Of a stretch of 64,000 nt of DNA, positions 17,639-27,489 are shown piece by piece. This DNA is from Heliomarina baculiformis. Its GTDB lineage: Bacteria; Pseudomonadota; Alphaproteobacteria; Rhodobacterales; Rhodobacteraceae. The position numbers and the translations under genes are program-made. Under the pieces are notes generated by a model that made no database searches, was not told where the DNA came from, and worked only from the letters and a program-made list of their open reading frames with translations. The stretch lies in assembly GCF_019966545.1 (NCBI RefSeq), contig NZ_JAIMIC010000006.1, positions 310,001 to 374,000 of the forward strand. Reading direction: 5' to 3'. Numbering within the stretch: the first letter of the stretch is position 1; every line of letters begins with the position of its first letter.

Positions 17639-18490
17639 ATGGACACCAACACTGAAACCGAGATCAAGCGGCTGGCGGCATTCTCCGATGGGGCCACTGG
17701 AGGAAACCCGGCGGGCGTTGTCGTGGGCAACACCCTCCCCTCCGAGGCCGAGATGCAGAAGATCGCGGCTGACGTGGGATACTCCGAAACCGTCTTTGCG
17801 GCACCTGACGGGGGTGGCTGGCGCGTGCGCTATTTCTCACCCGAGGAAGAGGTCGCCTTCTGCGGTCATGCCACCGTGGCGCTCGGCAGCGTTCTTGCCG
17901 AACTGGGCAAAGAGGGCACCTTCTCACTCCACCTCAATTCGGGGAACATCACGGTCGAAGCCCATCGCGACGGCGACGCCGTTCAGGCAACCCTGACCTC
18001 GCCGCCGACCCGCAGTGCCGCCGCAGATCCCGGCCTTGTCGATGCTGCACTGAAGCTCTTCGGCTACCAGCCCGCTGATCTTGATCCCGCCCTCCCCCCC
18101 GGGCTCGCTCATGCCGGGAACGACCATCTGGTCCTCGCGCTTCGTGACAGGGCCGCGCTTGCCCGGATGGACTATGATCTGGCGGAAGGTGCGCGCCTGA
18201 TGCGCCAGCACGGTCTGACGACAATCGATCTCGTCTGGATCGAGACAAAGCGGAAATTTCACAGCCGCAACGCCTTTGCCGTTGGCGGGGTACTCGAAGA
18301 TCCGGCAACAGGGGCGGCAGCCGCTGCCCTCTCGGGATATCTTCGTGACATCGGCTGGCCACATGAAGGCGGCATCGACATCGTACAGGGCGAAGACATG
18401 GGGTCAAGATCCCTGCTTCATGCTGAAATCAGCGATGTGGCCGGGGAGGGCATCAGGGTGTCAGGATCAACAAGAACCATGGAGCGATAA
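17639..18490 (+). CDS. PhzF family isomerase/epimerase
   Basis: The 283-residue protein shows the diaminopimelate-epimerase-like fold of the PhzF family. The N-terminal FSDGATGGNPAGVVVG matches the FTxxpFxGNPaaV motif, YSETVFAAPDGGGWRVRYFSPEEEVAFCGHAT carries the catalytic glutamate (about residue 45), and a central GHATVALGSVL follows. The C-terminal GVLEDPATGAAAAALSGYL is the second half-barrel signature. Known members isomerise dihydro-3-hydroxyanthranilate or act on unknown metabolites; no phenazine genes are near, so the substrate is open. It is likely cytoplasmic and monocistronic. Confidence 0.9.
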   Translation: MDTNTETEIKRLAAFSDGATGGNPAGVVVGNTLPSEAEMQKIAADVGYSETVFAAPDGGGWRVRYFSPEEEVAFCGHATVALGSVLAELGKEGTFSLHLNSGNITVEAHRDGDAVQATLTSPPTRSAAADPGLVDAALKLFGYQPADLDPALPPGLAHAGNDHLVLALRDRAALARMDYDLAEGARLMRQHGLTTIDLVWIETKRKFHSRNAFAVGGVLEDPATGAAAAALSGYLRDIGWPHEGGIDIVQGEDMGSRSLLHAEISDVAGEGIRVSGSTRTMER

Positions 18491-18779
18491 GGACTCCGTC
18501 GGAGCAGAACGACGCAAAACCCGACACGCGTCCCCGACAAACCCAAGGATGAGAATTGCCTTGAGTTCGCGCTTCTTGTTCCAACAGACCTGCCAGTCCC
18601 CCAAGGCGCCTCACCCCGAAACAACCTGAGATTGCCGCAGGTTCATACAATGCTGAGCCTGAAGGCATTCTGTGCTAGGATCGCACAACCTGGCGGCGAT
18701 TCTGATAAGAGCGTGTCCCTGAATTCAAAAGCGCCGTTTTCGCTTTGACCGCTACGGTTTGCATTTTCGGGAGGAAGAC

Positions 18780-19232
18780 ATGACCAAGATAACTCTGAAT
18801 GGCGCGGAGCGGGACTTTGACGTAGACCCGACCATGCCGCTTCTCTGGGCCATCCGGGACGCGGCGGGGCTCACCGGTACAAAATACGGATGCGGCGCGG
18901 GGCTTTGCGGAGCCTGCACCGTACATGTCGAAGGCGAAGCCGTGAGGGCCTGCCAGACCAGCCTCGGCAGCGTCGAGGGCAAGGCGGTGACAACGATCGA
19001 GGGGCTGGACCCCGCAGGTAATCACCCGGTTCAGGTCGCTTGGCGCGATCTCAACGTTCCGCAATGCGGCTTTTGTCAGCCCGGCCAGATCATGCAGGCG
19101 GCGGCCTTTCTGAACGAAACGCCAAAGCCCACGGACAGCCAAATCCTGGAAGCCATGGCCGGAAACGTCTGCCGGTGTGGTTGTTATCAGCGCATCGTCG
19201 ATGCCGTCCGCCACGCCAGCACGGGGATCTGA
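18780..19232 (+). CDS. iorA: Molybdenum hydroxylase small subunit with two [2Fe-2S] clusters (IorA-like)
   Basis: The 150-residue protein binds one plant-ferredoxin-type cluster through C38, C43, C46 and C58 and a second through C96, C99, C131 and C133. This is the standard layout of the small subunit in isoquinoline 1-oxidoreductase and aldehyde dehydrogenase-type xanthine oxidase family enzymes. It passes electrons from the Mo centre in the partner encoded three bases downstream. A GGGAGGAAG ribosome site fixes the ATG at 18780. No FAD subunit is encoded nearby, as expected for the Ior/quinoline type, which donates to cytochromes. Confidence 0.92.
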   Translation: MTKITLNGAERDFDVDPTMPLLWAIRDAAGLTGTKYGCGAGLCGACTVHVEGEAVRACQTSLGSVEGKAVTTIEGLDPAGNHPVQVAWRDLNVPQCGFCQPGQIMQAAAFLNETPKPTDSQILEAMAGNVCRCGCYQRIVDAVRHASTGI

Positions 19233-19235
19233 GAC

Positions 19236-21536
19236 ATGCTTAAGTATCTTGAACCCCTGATCGAAACAGCAACCGCGCATGTCAAATTCGAAAAAGTCAC
19301 CCGCCGAGGATTCCTTGGCACTTCCGGTGCGTTTGCGCTGGCCGCCCACGCCGTTCCGGCCCGCGCCTTCGACACCTATGCCGTTGGCGGCACCGACATG
19401 CCCCACGGTATCGTCGACGATCCCCTGATCTTCGTATCGATCGACGCCGACGGCACGGTGACTTTGGTCGCTCATCGCTCGGAAATGGGCACTGGTAGCC
19501 GCACCTCCATCCCGATGGTGATGGCGGATGAAATGGAGGCCGATTGGTCCCGCGTGAAAATCGTGCAGGCCCCCGGCGACGAACCGAAATACGGCAATCA
19601 GGACACCGACGGGTCACGTTCGATGCGCCACCATATCCAGATGGCACGCAAGATCGGTGGCGCGGTACGCACCATGCTGGCCCGCGCCGCGGCCGAGGAA
19701 TGGGGCGCCGATCCATCGCAAATCACCGTGGAAATGCACGAGGTTAAAGGCCCTGCCGGTCAGACCATGGGCTTTGGCGATCTGGCCGCAGCGGCGATGG
19801 CACAGCCGGTCCCTGCCCATGAAGAGATCGCCTATAAAACCGAGGACCAGTTCCGCTATATCGGGAAGGGCGAAATCCAGATCACCGATATCCACGACAT
19901 CACCACGGGCGAAGCAGTCTATGGCGCCGATGTCACCCTCCCAGGCATGAAATTCGCCGTGATTGCCCGCCCACCAGTCGTCGGAGGCAAGGCCGCGTCC
20001 TACGACGCCAGCGAAGCGCTGGCCGTTTCCGGTGTCGAAAGCGTGCATGAAATTCCCTACGTCTCCATGCCGCCGCTCTTTGCACCGCTCGGCGGGATCG
20101 CCGTTGTGGCCAGCAATACCTGGGCCGCGCTGCAGGGACGGGATATGCTAAAGATCGAATGGGAGGCCGGGCCGCACGGGGACTACAACTCCGAAAGCTA
20201 CATGGCCGATCTGATCGCCCAGTCGGAGAACCCAGGCACCATCGCCCGCGACCAAGGCGATATCGACGCCGCCTTCGCCAGTGCCGCCAAGACCTTCACC
20301 GGCACCTACACGCAGGACCATATGGCGCATATCCCGATGGAGCCACCCGCCGCCATTGCCAGCTATACGGATGGCAAGCTCGAAATCTGGGCGCCAGTCC
20401 AAAGCCCCTACACAACCCGCACAGACACGGCAAAGGCGCTTGGGCTCGATCCGGAACAGGTCACCGTCCATGTCACGCTTCTCGGTGGCGGTTTCGGACG
20501 CAAGTCCAAGGCCGATTTCGTCACCGAGGCAGCGCTTCTCTCCAAAGAGCTGGGTGCTCCGGTGCGGGTGCAATGGACACGCGAGGACGACGTAAAACAT
20601 TCCTTCTATCACACCACCTCGGCAGAACGGATCGACGTCGCGATGGATGAGGCGGGCAAGGTTACCGGCTGGAGGCATCGCTCCGTCGCGCCCTCGATCC
20701 TTTCGACCTTCGCCCCCGACGAAGGCAACATGCTGCCCCTCGAACTTGCCATGGGGATGACCGACCTGCCCTTCGATCTGCCCAATATCCGGTGCGAGCA
20801 CGGCAAGGCGCTCGCGCATACCCGGATCGGCTGGTTCCGCGCGGTGTCCAACATACCGCACGCATGGGCCATCGGCTCCTGCGTCGGCGAGTTGGCGCAA
20901 GAGCTCGGCAAGGACCAAAGGGAGATGTGGCTGGACCTCATCGGTGCGCCGCGTTCCCTCGATCCGACAGCAGCCGGGCTGCCTGACAACTTCTGGAACT
21001 ACGGCGAACCGATGGCCGAGTTCCCCATCGAAACGGGCCGGCTGGCAAATGTCCTCAATATGGCCGCTGATGGCATCGGCTACGGCGCCGACATGCCCGA
21101 AGGTGAAGGTATCGGGCTCGCCGTGCACCGCAGCTTTGTGTCCTACGTCGCTTGCGCGGCACGGGTAAAGGTAGCGGATGGTCGGATCACCGTGCCCGAA
21201 ATGCACATGGCCATCGACTGCGGATTCGCCGCGAACCCCGAACGTATCGAAAGCCAGATACAGGGTGCGGCCGTTATGGGAATGACGGTGGCCCTGCATT
21301 CGGGGATCACCTTCGAGGACGGTGCGGTTCAACAGTCGAACTATTACGACTACGACGTGGTGCGCTCGGACAACTACCCCACGGTCGTCACCCATATCGT
21401 GCCGCATCCCTTCTCGGTCCATGCCACCGGCGTGGGTGAACCCGGGGTCCCACCGGTATCCCCCGCCATTGCCAACGGGCTGTTCGCCGCGACCGGAGAA
21501 CGGCGCCGCCATCTGCCCATGGGCGTGGACGCATAA
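19236..21536 (+). CDS. iorB: Molybdopterin-binding subunit of an IorB-type hydroxylase/aldehyde oxidase
   Basis: The 766-residue large subunit of the xanthine oxidase family begins with a twin-arginine-like segment (VTRRGFLGTSGAFALAAHAVPARA, about 22-45), so the heterodimer is probably folded and exported to the periplasm. Conserved molybdopterin stretches include GGGFGRKSKADFVTEA and WTREDDVKHSFYH. The near-terminal GVGEPGVPPVSPAIANG holds the catalytic glutamate. Relatives oxidise isoquinoline, nicotinate derivatives or aldehydes; the substrate is not decidable. Together with the IorA-like gene it makes a two-gene operon. No XdhC-like or cytochrome subunit gene follows directly. Confidence 0.9.
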   Translation: MLKYLEPLIETATAHVKFEKVTRRGFLGTSGAFALAAHAVPARAFDTYAVGGTDMPHGIVDDPLIFVSIDADGTVTLVAHRSEMGTGSRTSIPMVMADEMEADWSRVKIVQAPGDEPKYGNQDTDGSRSMRHHIQMARKIGGAVRTMLARAAAEEWGADPSQITVEMHEVKGPAGQTMGFGDLAAAAMAQPVPAHEEIAYKTEDQFRYIGKGEIQITDIHDITTGEAVYGADVTLPGMKFAVIARPPVVGGKAASYDASEALAVSGVESVHEIPYVSMPPLFAPLGGIAVVASNTWAALQGRDMLKIEWEAGPHGDYNSESYMADLIAQSENPGTIARDQGDIDAAFASAAKTFTGTYTQDHMAHIPMEPPAAIASYTDGKLEIWAPVQSPYTTRTDTAKALGLDPEQVTVHVTLLGGGFGRKSKADFVTEAALLSKELGAPVRVQWTREDDVKHSFYHTTSAERIDVAMDEAGKVTGWRHRSVAPSILSTFAPDEGNMLPLELAMGMTDLPFDLPNIRCEHGKALAHTRIGWFRAVSNIPHAWAIGSCVGELAQELGKDQREMWLDLIGAPRSLDPTAAGLPDNFWNYGEPMAEFPIETGRLANVLNMAADGIGYGADMPEGEGIGLAVHRSFVSYVACAARVKVADGRITVPEMHMAIDCGFAANPERIESQIQGAAVMGMTVALHSGITFEDGAVQQSNYYDYDVVRSDNYPTVVTHIVPHPFSVHATGVGEPGVPPVSPAIANGLFAATGERRRHLPMGVDA

Positions 21537-21800
21537 CGCACACCGGACCGCGCCGTTTCACCTCGGCGCGGTTCAACAATCAATTCGCGCTAAAGTCTGA
21601 TCCGGGAGTCGTCTAGACCGCCTGATCTGCTTCCGTCTGACTGCAACTCCCGCCAAGCACCCGGAACTCGGGGCTAACCGCTTCGATCACATTATCGGAA
21701 TATCAACCGGATACTGCCATCCAATGACCTGACTCAGCCCGTCGCCGAGTCTAACATTGCCGCCATAAGGAAACGGCAACTTGGTAACGGGAAAACAGCG

Positions 21801-23192
21801 ATGACGGCGAACCTGACAAGGCGCGGATTTTGCACCGCAATGGCTGGCGCCTCGGCTGCGCTTGCCCTGCCCGTAAGCGCAGCCTCCCCCATCCCTTTGA
21901 CCGCGCGGACGGCCAAAGCACAGATCGCACCGCCCCAATACGCGATGACGGATGTGTGGAGCTACGATGGCAAGATACCCGGCTCGATCCTGTGCCTCCC
22001 CCAAGGCGGCCGACTGACGCGGCGGCTGGTGAATGAACTGCCCGTGCCAACCTCGATCCACTGGCATGGCATACGTATCGACAATGCGATGGATGGTGTC
22101 GCCGGGCTGACGCAGGATGCGGTGCCGTCGGGCGAGATCTTCGACTACGATTTTACCACGCCGGACGCCGGCACCTACTGGTATCACGCGCATACCAACT
22201 CGATGGAGCAGGTCGCACGCGGCCTTTCCGGTCCGCTGATCGTCGAAGAACAGGAGCCGCCCGACGTGGACCGCGACGAAGTCATTCTCTTTGACGACTG
22301 GTTGCTGAATCCCGAAACCGCGCAATTTGCCGAGCCCTTCAATCACCCGATGATGCTGAGCCACGCCGGACGCATCGGCAACCTTCTGGGTGCCAACGGG
22401 TCGTTCGATCCAGTCCTGCCCGCCAGGCGACATGAAAGGCTGCGTCTGCGCCTGATCAACGCCGCAAACGCGCGCATCTTGGATCTCCGGCTGCATGGGC
22501 TGAAAGGCTGGACCGTTGCGCTCGATGGCATGCCGCTGAAGAAACCCGAACCCGTGGACAGGGCCATCTCCCTCGCCCCCGCCCAGCGCGTGGACCTGAT
22601 CGTGGATGTCATCGCAGATAAAGGGGAAGAAGCCGGCCTGCTGCACCTTGCAAATGACGACAGCTGGCAGGTGCTCGTCCGAATTCCAGTCACTGGAAAA
22701 GCCGCAGCCCATACGCGCGCAGCCCCTGTCGCATTGCCCCCGAACCCGCGCATGGACGTCCCCGGTCTCGATACGGCGCAACGGCTCGAGATGACCATGG
22801 AGGGCGGTGCCATGCGCGGTCTTACCTCGGCAAGCTACCAAGGGCGCGATATGGGCGGCCGCGAGCTGATGCAGAATGGTCAGTTCTGGGCGCTTGCAGG
22901 ACAGGTCGGCATGACAGAAACGCCTTTCGCCCGCTTCGACAGGGGCGAAACCGTCCGTCTGAAACTTATGAACAACACGGTTTTTGCCCATGCCATGCAT
23001 CTCCACGGCATGCACTTCCGGCAGGTCCGCGCTGACGGCAGTCTTGGTCCGATGCGCGACACGATCCTGAGCCTGCCGAACCAACCGGTGGAAATTGCCT
23101 TTGTCGCCAACAACCCGGGCAAATGGCTGTTTCATTGCCACATGCTTGCACATGCAGCTTCCGGCATGAACACCTGGATCGAGGTCGCGTAA
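21801..23192 (+). CDS. Multicopper oxidase, Tat-exported
   Basis: This 463-residue laccase-type oxidase has a twin-arginine start (LTRRGFCTAMAGASAALAL). All four copper-binding motifs are present: HWHG (H87, H89), YHAHT (H129, H131), HAMHLHGMHF in the last domain, and HCHMLAHAASGM with the type 1 ligands C446, H451 and axial M456. The family uses O2 to oxidise Cu(I), phenols, manganese or organic substrates in the periplasm, and the protein is comparable with CueO and CopA-type enzymes but lacks a Met-rich insert. A cytochrome gene follows 42 bases later, so the two form an operon. Confidence 0.93.
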   Translation: MTANLTRRGFCTAMAGASAALALPVSAASPIPLTARTAKAQIAPPQYAMTDVWSYDGKIPGSILCLPQGGRLTRRLVNELPVPTSIHWHGIRIDNAMDGVAGLTQDAVPSGEIFDYDFTTPDAGTYWYHAHTNSMEQVARGLSGPLIVEEQEPPDVDRDEVILFDDWLLNPETAQFAEPFNHPMMLSHAGRIGNLLGANGSFDPVLPARRHERLRLRLINAANARILDLRLHGLKGWTVALDGMPLKKPEPVDRAISLAPAQRVDLIVDVIADKGEEAGLLHLANDDSWQVLVRIPVTGKAAAHTRAAPVALPPNPRMDVPGLDTAQRLEMTMEGGAMRGLTSASYQGRDMGGRELMQNGQFWALAGQVGMTETPFARFDRGETVRLKLMNNTVFAHAMHLHGMHFRQVRADGSLGPMRDTILSLPNQPVEIAFVANNPGKWLFHCHMLAHAASGMNTWIEVA

Positions 23193-23234
23193 CCTGCCAG
23201 GCTGCGCAAAAGCCCACAGGAAGGAACCGGAATA

Positions 23235-23666
23235 TTGAAGAGATACGTCATTCTTGCCCTCGCCATGGCGGGCAGCGCCGCTATTGCGCATAGCGATGTG
23301 AAAGATCCGAATGTCCAGAAGCGGATGGCTGGCATGAAGGACATGGCCGCCCAGATGAAGACCCTTGGCGCGATGTCGAAAGGAAAATCGGCGTTCGATG
23401 CTAGCGCGGCGAATGCGGCCCTCGCCGTAATATCGACACAGGCGGCACGCATCCCCGCGCTCTTCGAGATCAAGGCAGACGACCCGCAATCCGAGGCGCT
23501 GCCGCGAATCTGGGCGGATCATGACACGTTCACAAACCACGCACGCCGGTTGAATGAGGCGGCGGAAACCCTCACCGGGACCGTTCAGCAAAAAAGCGAA
23601 CTTGGCCGTGCGGTGAAGCAACTCGGTCGAGCCTGTCGCAGCTGTCACGAGACCTTCAAGGACTAA
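23235..23666 (+). CDS. Class II cytochrome c (c556/c-prime type)
   Basis: The 143-residue exported protein is mostly helical. Its heme motif is at the extreme C-terminus (C134-R-S-C137-H138 in ACRSCHETFKD), and the N-terminal VQKRMAGMKDMAAQMKTLG helix carries a likely distal Met. That is the four-helix-bundle cytochrome c-prime/c556 fold. The start is a TTG at 23235 with an AGGAAGGAA site upstream; no closer ATG fits the signal peptide (KRYVILALAMAGSAAIA). It follows the multicopper oxidase and may feed it or receive electrons from the Ior-type enzyme (inference). Confidence 0.88.
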   Translation: MKRYVILALAMAGSAAIAHSDVKDPNVQKRMAGMKDMAAQMKTLGAMSKGKSAFDASAANAALAVISTQAARIPALFEIKADDPQSEALPRIWADHDTFTNHARRLNEAAETLTGTVQQKSELGRAVKQLGRACRSCHETFKD

Positions 23667-23843
23667 TCCAAGCCCTGCGGTCGTCGCTTCTGGCCTTAAT
23701 CGTACTTTGCCACGCACAGCACCTTCCGAAGCCCTGTAAAGGTTAGCATGTGAAATTTATCGTAATGCGCGCCGGTTTGGGCTTTCCCCCTTTCGTCCGT
23801 GACTCTACGCTCCCATGGGATGGTCCCGCGAAAGGTTGACTGG

Positions 23844-24752
23844 ATGGATATCTCCGACAAGCGTGGGTTCGGACTGTTTGCCGCCTTGGGCACGGTCACG
23901 ATCTGGGCGGGTTTCATCCTGATCACTCGCTTCGCCGTTCAGGGTACCTTCACCGTCGAGGAGCTCCTGATCCTGCGCCTTATCCCCGGCGCGCTGCTGC
24001 TGTCACCGGTCATGTTCAGACTGGGCGTGCTGCCGCGACAGAAATCCTGGGCAAGGTCCGCCATCCTGATGGTTGGCGCCAGCGCGGTCTTTCCCTACCT
24101 CGTCTCGATGGGCCTCGCCTTTGCACCGGCATCCGATGGTGGCGCACTCGCGCCCGGTATGCTGCCCTTCTGGACGGCGCTGGCCGCTTTCGTAATCATG
24201 GGTGAAATCCCCGGACCACGCCGCCGCGTCGGACTTGTCATGATCCTTGTCGGCGCCATGCTCGTCAGCCTCTGGCAGATCGTCGCCGGATCAGAAGTCG
24301 ACGCGTGGAAGGGACACCTGATGTTCCTGCTGGGATCGCTGCTCTGGGCGATCTACTCGGTGATCTTCCGTCAAAGCGGGCTTTCCCCTCTGCATGGTCT
24401 TGTTATCGGCCTGTTCTGGGGTTGCGTCCTGATCGCGCCACTGCTTCTCGCAACCGGCAACGTGACGTTCTCGCGCGTAAGCCTGACCGACATCGCCGTG
24501 ATGATCGTTCTGCAAAGCTTTATCATCGCGGTTCTGGCGATGTTCCTCTTTGGCTATGCGGTGCGCATCCTTGGCGCGGCCGAAACCGCGGCGTTCGGTG
24601 CGTTGACTCCAATCCTCGCCCTGCTCGGCGGCGTCGCCTTTCTCGGCGAAGCGGTCACGCCTCTGAAAATCCTCGGTGTCGCCTTGGTGGCTGCAGGCGT
24701 GTTCCTTGCTTCGGGCATTCTCAGCAAACGACAGCCCGCTACCATCTCCTGA
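23844..24752 (+). CDS. EamA/DMT family transporter
   Basis: The 302-residue membrane protein has about ten hydrophobic segments in two EamA repeats (first about 8-140, starting GLFAALGTVTIWAGFILITR; second about 150-295, with GHLMFLLGSLLWAIYSVIFR). The WAIY and ALTPILALLGGV features match drug/metabolite exporters of the RhaT/YdcZ style. The substrate is unknown. The ATG at 23844 is preferred since MDISDKRGFGLF begins the first repeat directly; the frame is open from 23799. It is followed by a GC-rich hairpin at 24778. Confidence 0.85.
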   Translation: MDISDKRGFGLFAALGTVTIWAGFILITRFAVQGTFTVEELLILRLIPGALLLSPVMFRLGVLPRQKSWARSAILMVGASAVFPYLVSMGLAFAPASDGGALAPGMLPFWTALAAFVIMGEIPGPRRRVGLVMILVGAMLVSLWQIVAGSEVDAWKGHLMFLLGSLLWAIYSVIFRQSGLSPLHGLVIGLFWGCVLIAPLLLATGNVTFSRVSLTDIAVMIVLQSFIIAVLAMFLFGYAVRILGAAETAAFGALTPILALLGGVAFLGEAVTPLKILGVALVAAGVFLASGILSKRQPATIS

Positions 24753-24777
24753 TCCACCCCTGATCATTTGAAAGATC

Positions 24778-24798
24778 GCCCGCGACCCAATCGCGGGC
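24778..24798 (+). terminator. Hairpin after the EamA transporter gene
   Basis: GCCCGCGA pairs with TCGCGGGC (24778-24785 with 24791-24798) around a CCCAA loop, 25 bases after the stop. No T run follows, so termination strength is unclear. Confidence 0.5.
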
Positions 24799-24936
24799 CG
24801 CGCTGCATTGCGAACATTTTTCGGAACCGTGGTGCTTACCCGTACGTTTTGCCCCGAGCGCCGGGGCCATAACGATCCGGACGCGACCAGAGTTTTCACC
24901 AACAGTCGTATCTACTGTTTGTATCGAGAGGCTTCC

Positions 24937-26991
24937 ATGAAAGACGCGAAACTAGACAAGGGCGGCGCACCCCGCCAGCAGGAAACAGACCGGGAGCGCA
25001 CCATGACCACGGCGCAGGGCGCCCCGATCGCAGATGACCAGAATTCGCTCAAGGCAGGCTCGCGCGGCCCGACCCTGCTCGAAGATCATATCATGCGCGA
25101 AAAGATCTTTCACTTCGATCACGAGCGTATCCCCGAGCGGGTCGTCCACGCGCGCGGCTATGGCGTGCACGGTCATTTCGAACTGACCAAGGCGATTCCT
25201 GAACTTTCCTGCGCCGACATCTTCCAGCGCGAGGGTGAAAAGACCCCTCTTTTCACCCGCTTTTCCACCGTGGCAGGTAGCAAGGGATCGCCGGATGTTG
25301 CTCGTGACGTGCGTGGCTTTGCTGTCAAATTCTACACGCAGGAAGGCAACTGGGACCTTGTCGGCAACAACATTCCCGTCTTCTTCATTCAGGACGCGAT
25401 CAAGTTTCCCGACCTGATCCATTCGGTCAAACCCGCGCCGGACCGTGGTTTTCCGCAGGCCCAGAGCGCCCATGACAACTTCTGGGATTTCGTCTCGCTC
25501 TCGCCCGAGGCAACCCACATGACCGTCTGGGCCATGTCCGACCGCGCGATCCCGCGCTCCCTGCGCTTCATGGAAGGCTTCGGCGTTCACACTTTCCGCC
25601 TGATCAACGCCAAGGGGGAAAGCCACTACGTAAAGTTCCATTGGAAACCGCGTCAGGGGATGCAATCCGTCGTCTGGAACGAAGCGCTCAAGATCAACGG
25701 CATGGACCCGGATTTCCACCGCCGCGACATGTGGGATGCCATCGACAGCGGCGATTATCCGCAATGGGATCTGGGCATTCAGGTGTTTGACGACGAATTC
25801 GCCGACAAGTTCGACTTCGACATCCTCGACGCGACCAAGCTGATCCCCGAAGAGGAAGTGCCCGTCCAGATCATCGGCACCATGACGCTGGACAACAACG
25901 TCGAGAATTTCTTTGCCGAAACCGAACAAGTCGCCTTCTGTACGCAGAACATCGTCAACGGCATCGACTTCACCAATGACCCGCTACTTCAGGGGCGCAA
26001 CTTTTCGTATCTGGACACCCAGACCAAACGTCTCGGCGGGCCGAACTTCACCCATATCCCGATCAACGCGCCGCGCTGCCCGATGCACCACTTCCAGCAA
26101 GATGGACACATGGCGATGCACAACCCCAAGGGTCGGGCCAATTACGAGCCCAACAGCTGGGGCAAGGATGGCGGGCCCCGCGAAAACCCCGAGATCGGAT
26201 TCAAGAGCTACGAGGCACCGGTCGAAGGCCCGAAACAGCGCACCCGTTCGGAAACTTTCGCCGATCACTACAGCCAGGCGCGGCAGTTCTTTATCAGCCA
26301 GACCGAGACCGAGCAGAACCATATCATCGCGGCCTATACTTTTGAGCTATCCAAGGTTGAACGTGAGGAAATCCGCCTGCGGATGCTGGGCCACCTGATG
26401 AACGTCCATGACGATCTTGCCTCCGGCGTCGCCAAGGGTCTTGGCATTGAAGACATGCCCGAACCCGCAACGCCTGCACGGGAACCGATCACCGATCTGA
26501 AACCTTCGGACGCGCTCAGCATCCTCAAGAACGCACCCGAGAGCTTTGCCGGTCGCAAGCTGGGGATCTTCCTCTGCGAAGGTGCGGATGCCGGGTTGGT
26601 TAAAGACCTGAAAACCGCATTCGAGGACGAAGGCGCAAAGGTCGCGATTATTGCCCCCCATATTCGGGGCGCCAAGCTCTCGGACGGCAAGATGATGGAG
26701 GCCAATGAAAAGATCGACGGAGGACCGTCGGTCGTCTTCGATGCGGTCGCGATCATCCTCTCCGAGGACAAGGCCAAGGATGTCGCTGCAATAAAACCGG
26801 CAAAGGATTTTCTCAGCGATGCCTATGCCCATTGCAAGTTCATCGCCCATGCCTCTGCCGGTCCCCTATTCGACGCCGCAGGGCTGAAGGACAAAAAGGA
26901 CGACGGGATCATGGATCTCTCCACCGACAAGGCCGGGGATTTCCTCAAGGCCTGCCGCAAGCTGCGGTTCTGGCCGCGCGAAATGGCCTGA
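24937..26991 (+). CDS. katE: Large-subunit catalase, HPII type
   Basis: This 684-residue clade 2 catalase has catalytic H71 ([12 protein letters not shown]), the distal-side Asn in [19 protein letters not shown] (about 144), and the heme-ligand Tyr in [17 protein letters not shown]. The C-terminal 170 residues form the extra flavodoxin/DJ-1-like domain ([23 protein letters not shown]) that marks large catalases such as KatE. It dismutates H2O2 to water and oxygen in the cytoplasm. The ATG at 24937 is chosen because [12 protein letters not shown] starts the disordered arm. A perfect hairpin follows the stop, so it is monocistronic. Confidence 0.93.
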   Translation: MKDAKLDKGGAPRQQETDRERTMTTAQGAPIADDQNSLKAGSRGPTLLEDHIMREKIFHFDHERIPERVVHARGYGVHGHFELTKAIPELSCADIFQREGEKTPLFTRFSTVAGSKGSPDVARDVRGFAVKFYTQEGNWDLVGNNIPVFFIQDAIKFPDLIHSVKPAPDRGFPQAQSAHDNFWDFVSLSPEATHMTVWAMSDRAIPRSLRFMEGFGVHTFRLINAKGESHYVKFHWKPRQGMQSVVWNEALKINGMDPDFHRRDMWDAIDSGDYPQWDLGIQVFDDEFADKFDFDILDATKLIPEEEVPVQIIGTMTLDNNVENFFAETEQVAFCTQNIVNGIDFTNDPLLQGRNFSYLDTQTKRLGGPNFTHIPINAPRCPMHHFQQDGHMAMHNPKGRANYEPNSWGKDGGPRENPEIGFKSYEAPVEGPKQRTRSETFADHYSQARQFFISQTETEQNHIIAAYTFELSKVEREEIRLRMLGHLMNVHDDLASGVAKGLGIEDMPEPATPAREPITDLKPSDALSILKNAPESFAGRKLGIFLCEGADAGLVKDLKTAFEDEGAKVAIIAPHIRGAKLSDGKMMEANEKIDGGPSVVFDAVAIILSEDKAKDVAAIKPAKDFLSDAYAHCKFIAHASAGPLFDAAGLKDKKDDGIMDLSTDKAGDFLKACRKLRFWPREMA

Positions 26992-26999
26992 AGCACCAA

Positions 27000-27027
27000 A
27001 ACGGGGCCTGCCCTGCCGGGCCCCGTT
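27000..27027 (+). terminator. Terminator hairpin after katE
   Basis: AACGGGGCC (27000-27008) is fully complementary to GGCCCCGTT (27019-27027), with a ten-base loop. It begins nine bases after the catalase stop codon. Confidence 0.75.
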
Positions 27028-27120
27028 CTACCTCCTTGATACGGCACAACCATTGACGAAATATCAGACGCGCTACCTGAAAAGTTCAACCTGTTCAGCA
27101 ACGGTTTCAGGAGTCCCCAC

Positions 27121-27489
27121 ATGTCTGGCCCCACCTACCCGGGCAAGCCACGAACCATCGTGACTTTGGCCGGAGCCCTCGGCGGTTTCGCTGTCGCGCT
27201 TTACAACTATCTCACCCCGCTCACCGGCGTCAGCGGCACTTACGGGGCCGCTCTCGTCGTCCTCGCCTGCCTTCTCATCGCGATTGCCTGCGTACTCGTC
27301 CAACTCAGCCATTCGACCGGCTGGCGCGGCTTTCTTCGGTTCATGATCGGGCTCGGCGCCGTTCTCACCGGGCTCGCCGCCTATTTCCTTCACGAATGGT
27401 GGCTCATCGTGGCGATGGTCATCGTCATGGTCGGCTTGATATACGACATCTCGGCAACGCGCCCGAAATCCACGGGAGCCCTCGCATGA
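27121..27489 (+). CDS. Small membrane subunit of a PQQ polyol dehydrogenase (SldB-like)
   Basis: This 122-residue protein is almost entirely four membrane helices (about 12-32, 40-62, 69-92, 93-110). Its stop codon overlaps the next start as ATGA (ATG at 27486, TGA ending at 27489), so translation of the two is coupled. In Gluconobacter the PQQ glycerol/polyol dehydrogenase is made of a hydrophobic SldB of similar size encoded just upstream of SldA; SldB resembles the membrane domain of glucose dehydrogenase and helps pass electrons to ubiquinone. The same order here supports the same role. Residue-level identity was not measured. Confidence 0.8.
   Translation: MSGPTYPGKPRTIVTLAGALGGFAVALYNYLTPLTGVSGTYGAALVVLACLLIAIACVLVQLSHSTGWRGFLRFMIGLGAVLTGLAAYFLHEWWLIVAMVIVMVGLIYDISATRPKSTGALA

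Noticed and set aside
17639-18490. PhzF homologue as sign of phenazine synthesis
   Set aside because: No other phenazine gene is near and PhzF-fold proteins are widespread with unknown roles.
20148-21512. Leftward frame of 454 codons inside iorB
   Set aside because: Antisense shadow without domains or ribosome site.
21687-23717. Long open leftward frame (676 codons) opposite the multicopper oxidase gene
   Set aside because: The multicopper oxidase carries all copper motifs; the opposite frame has no recognisable family.
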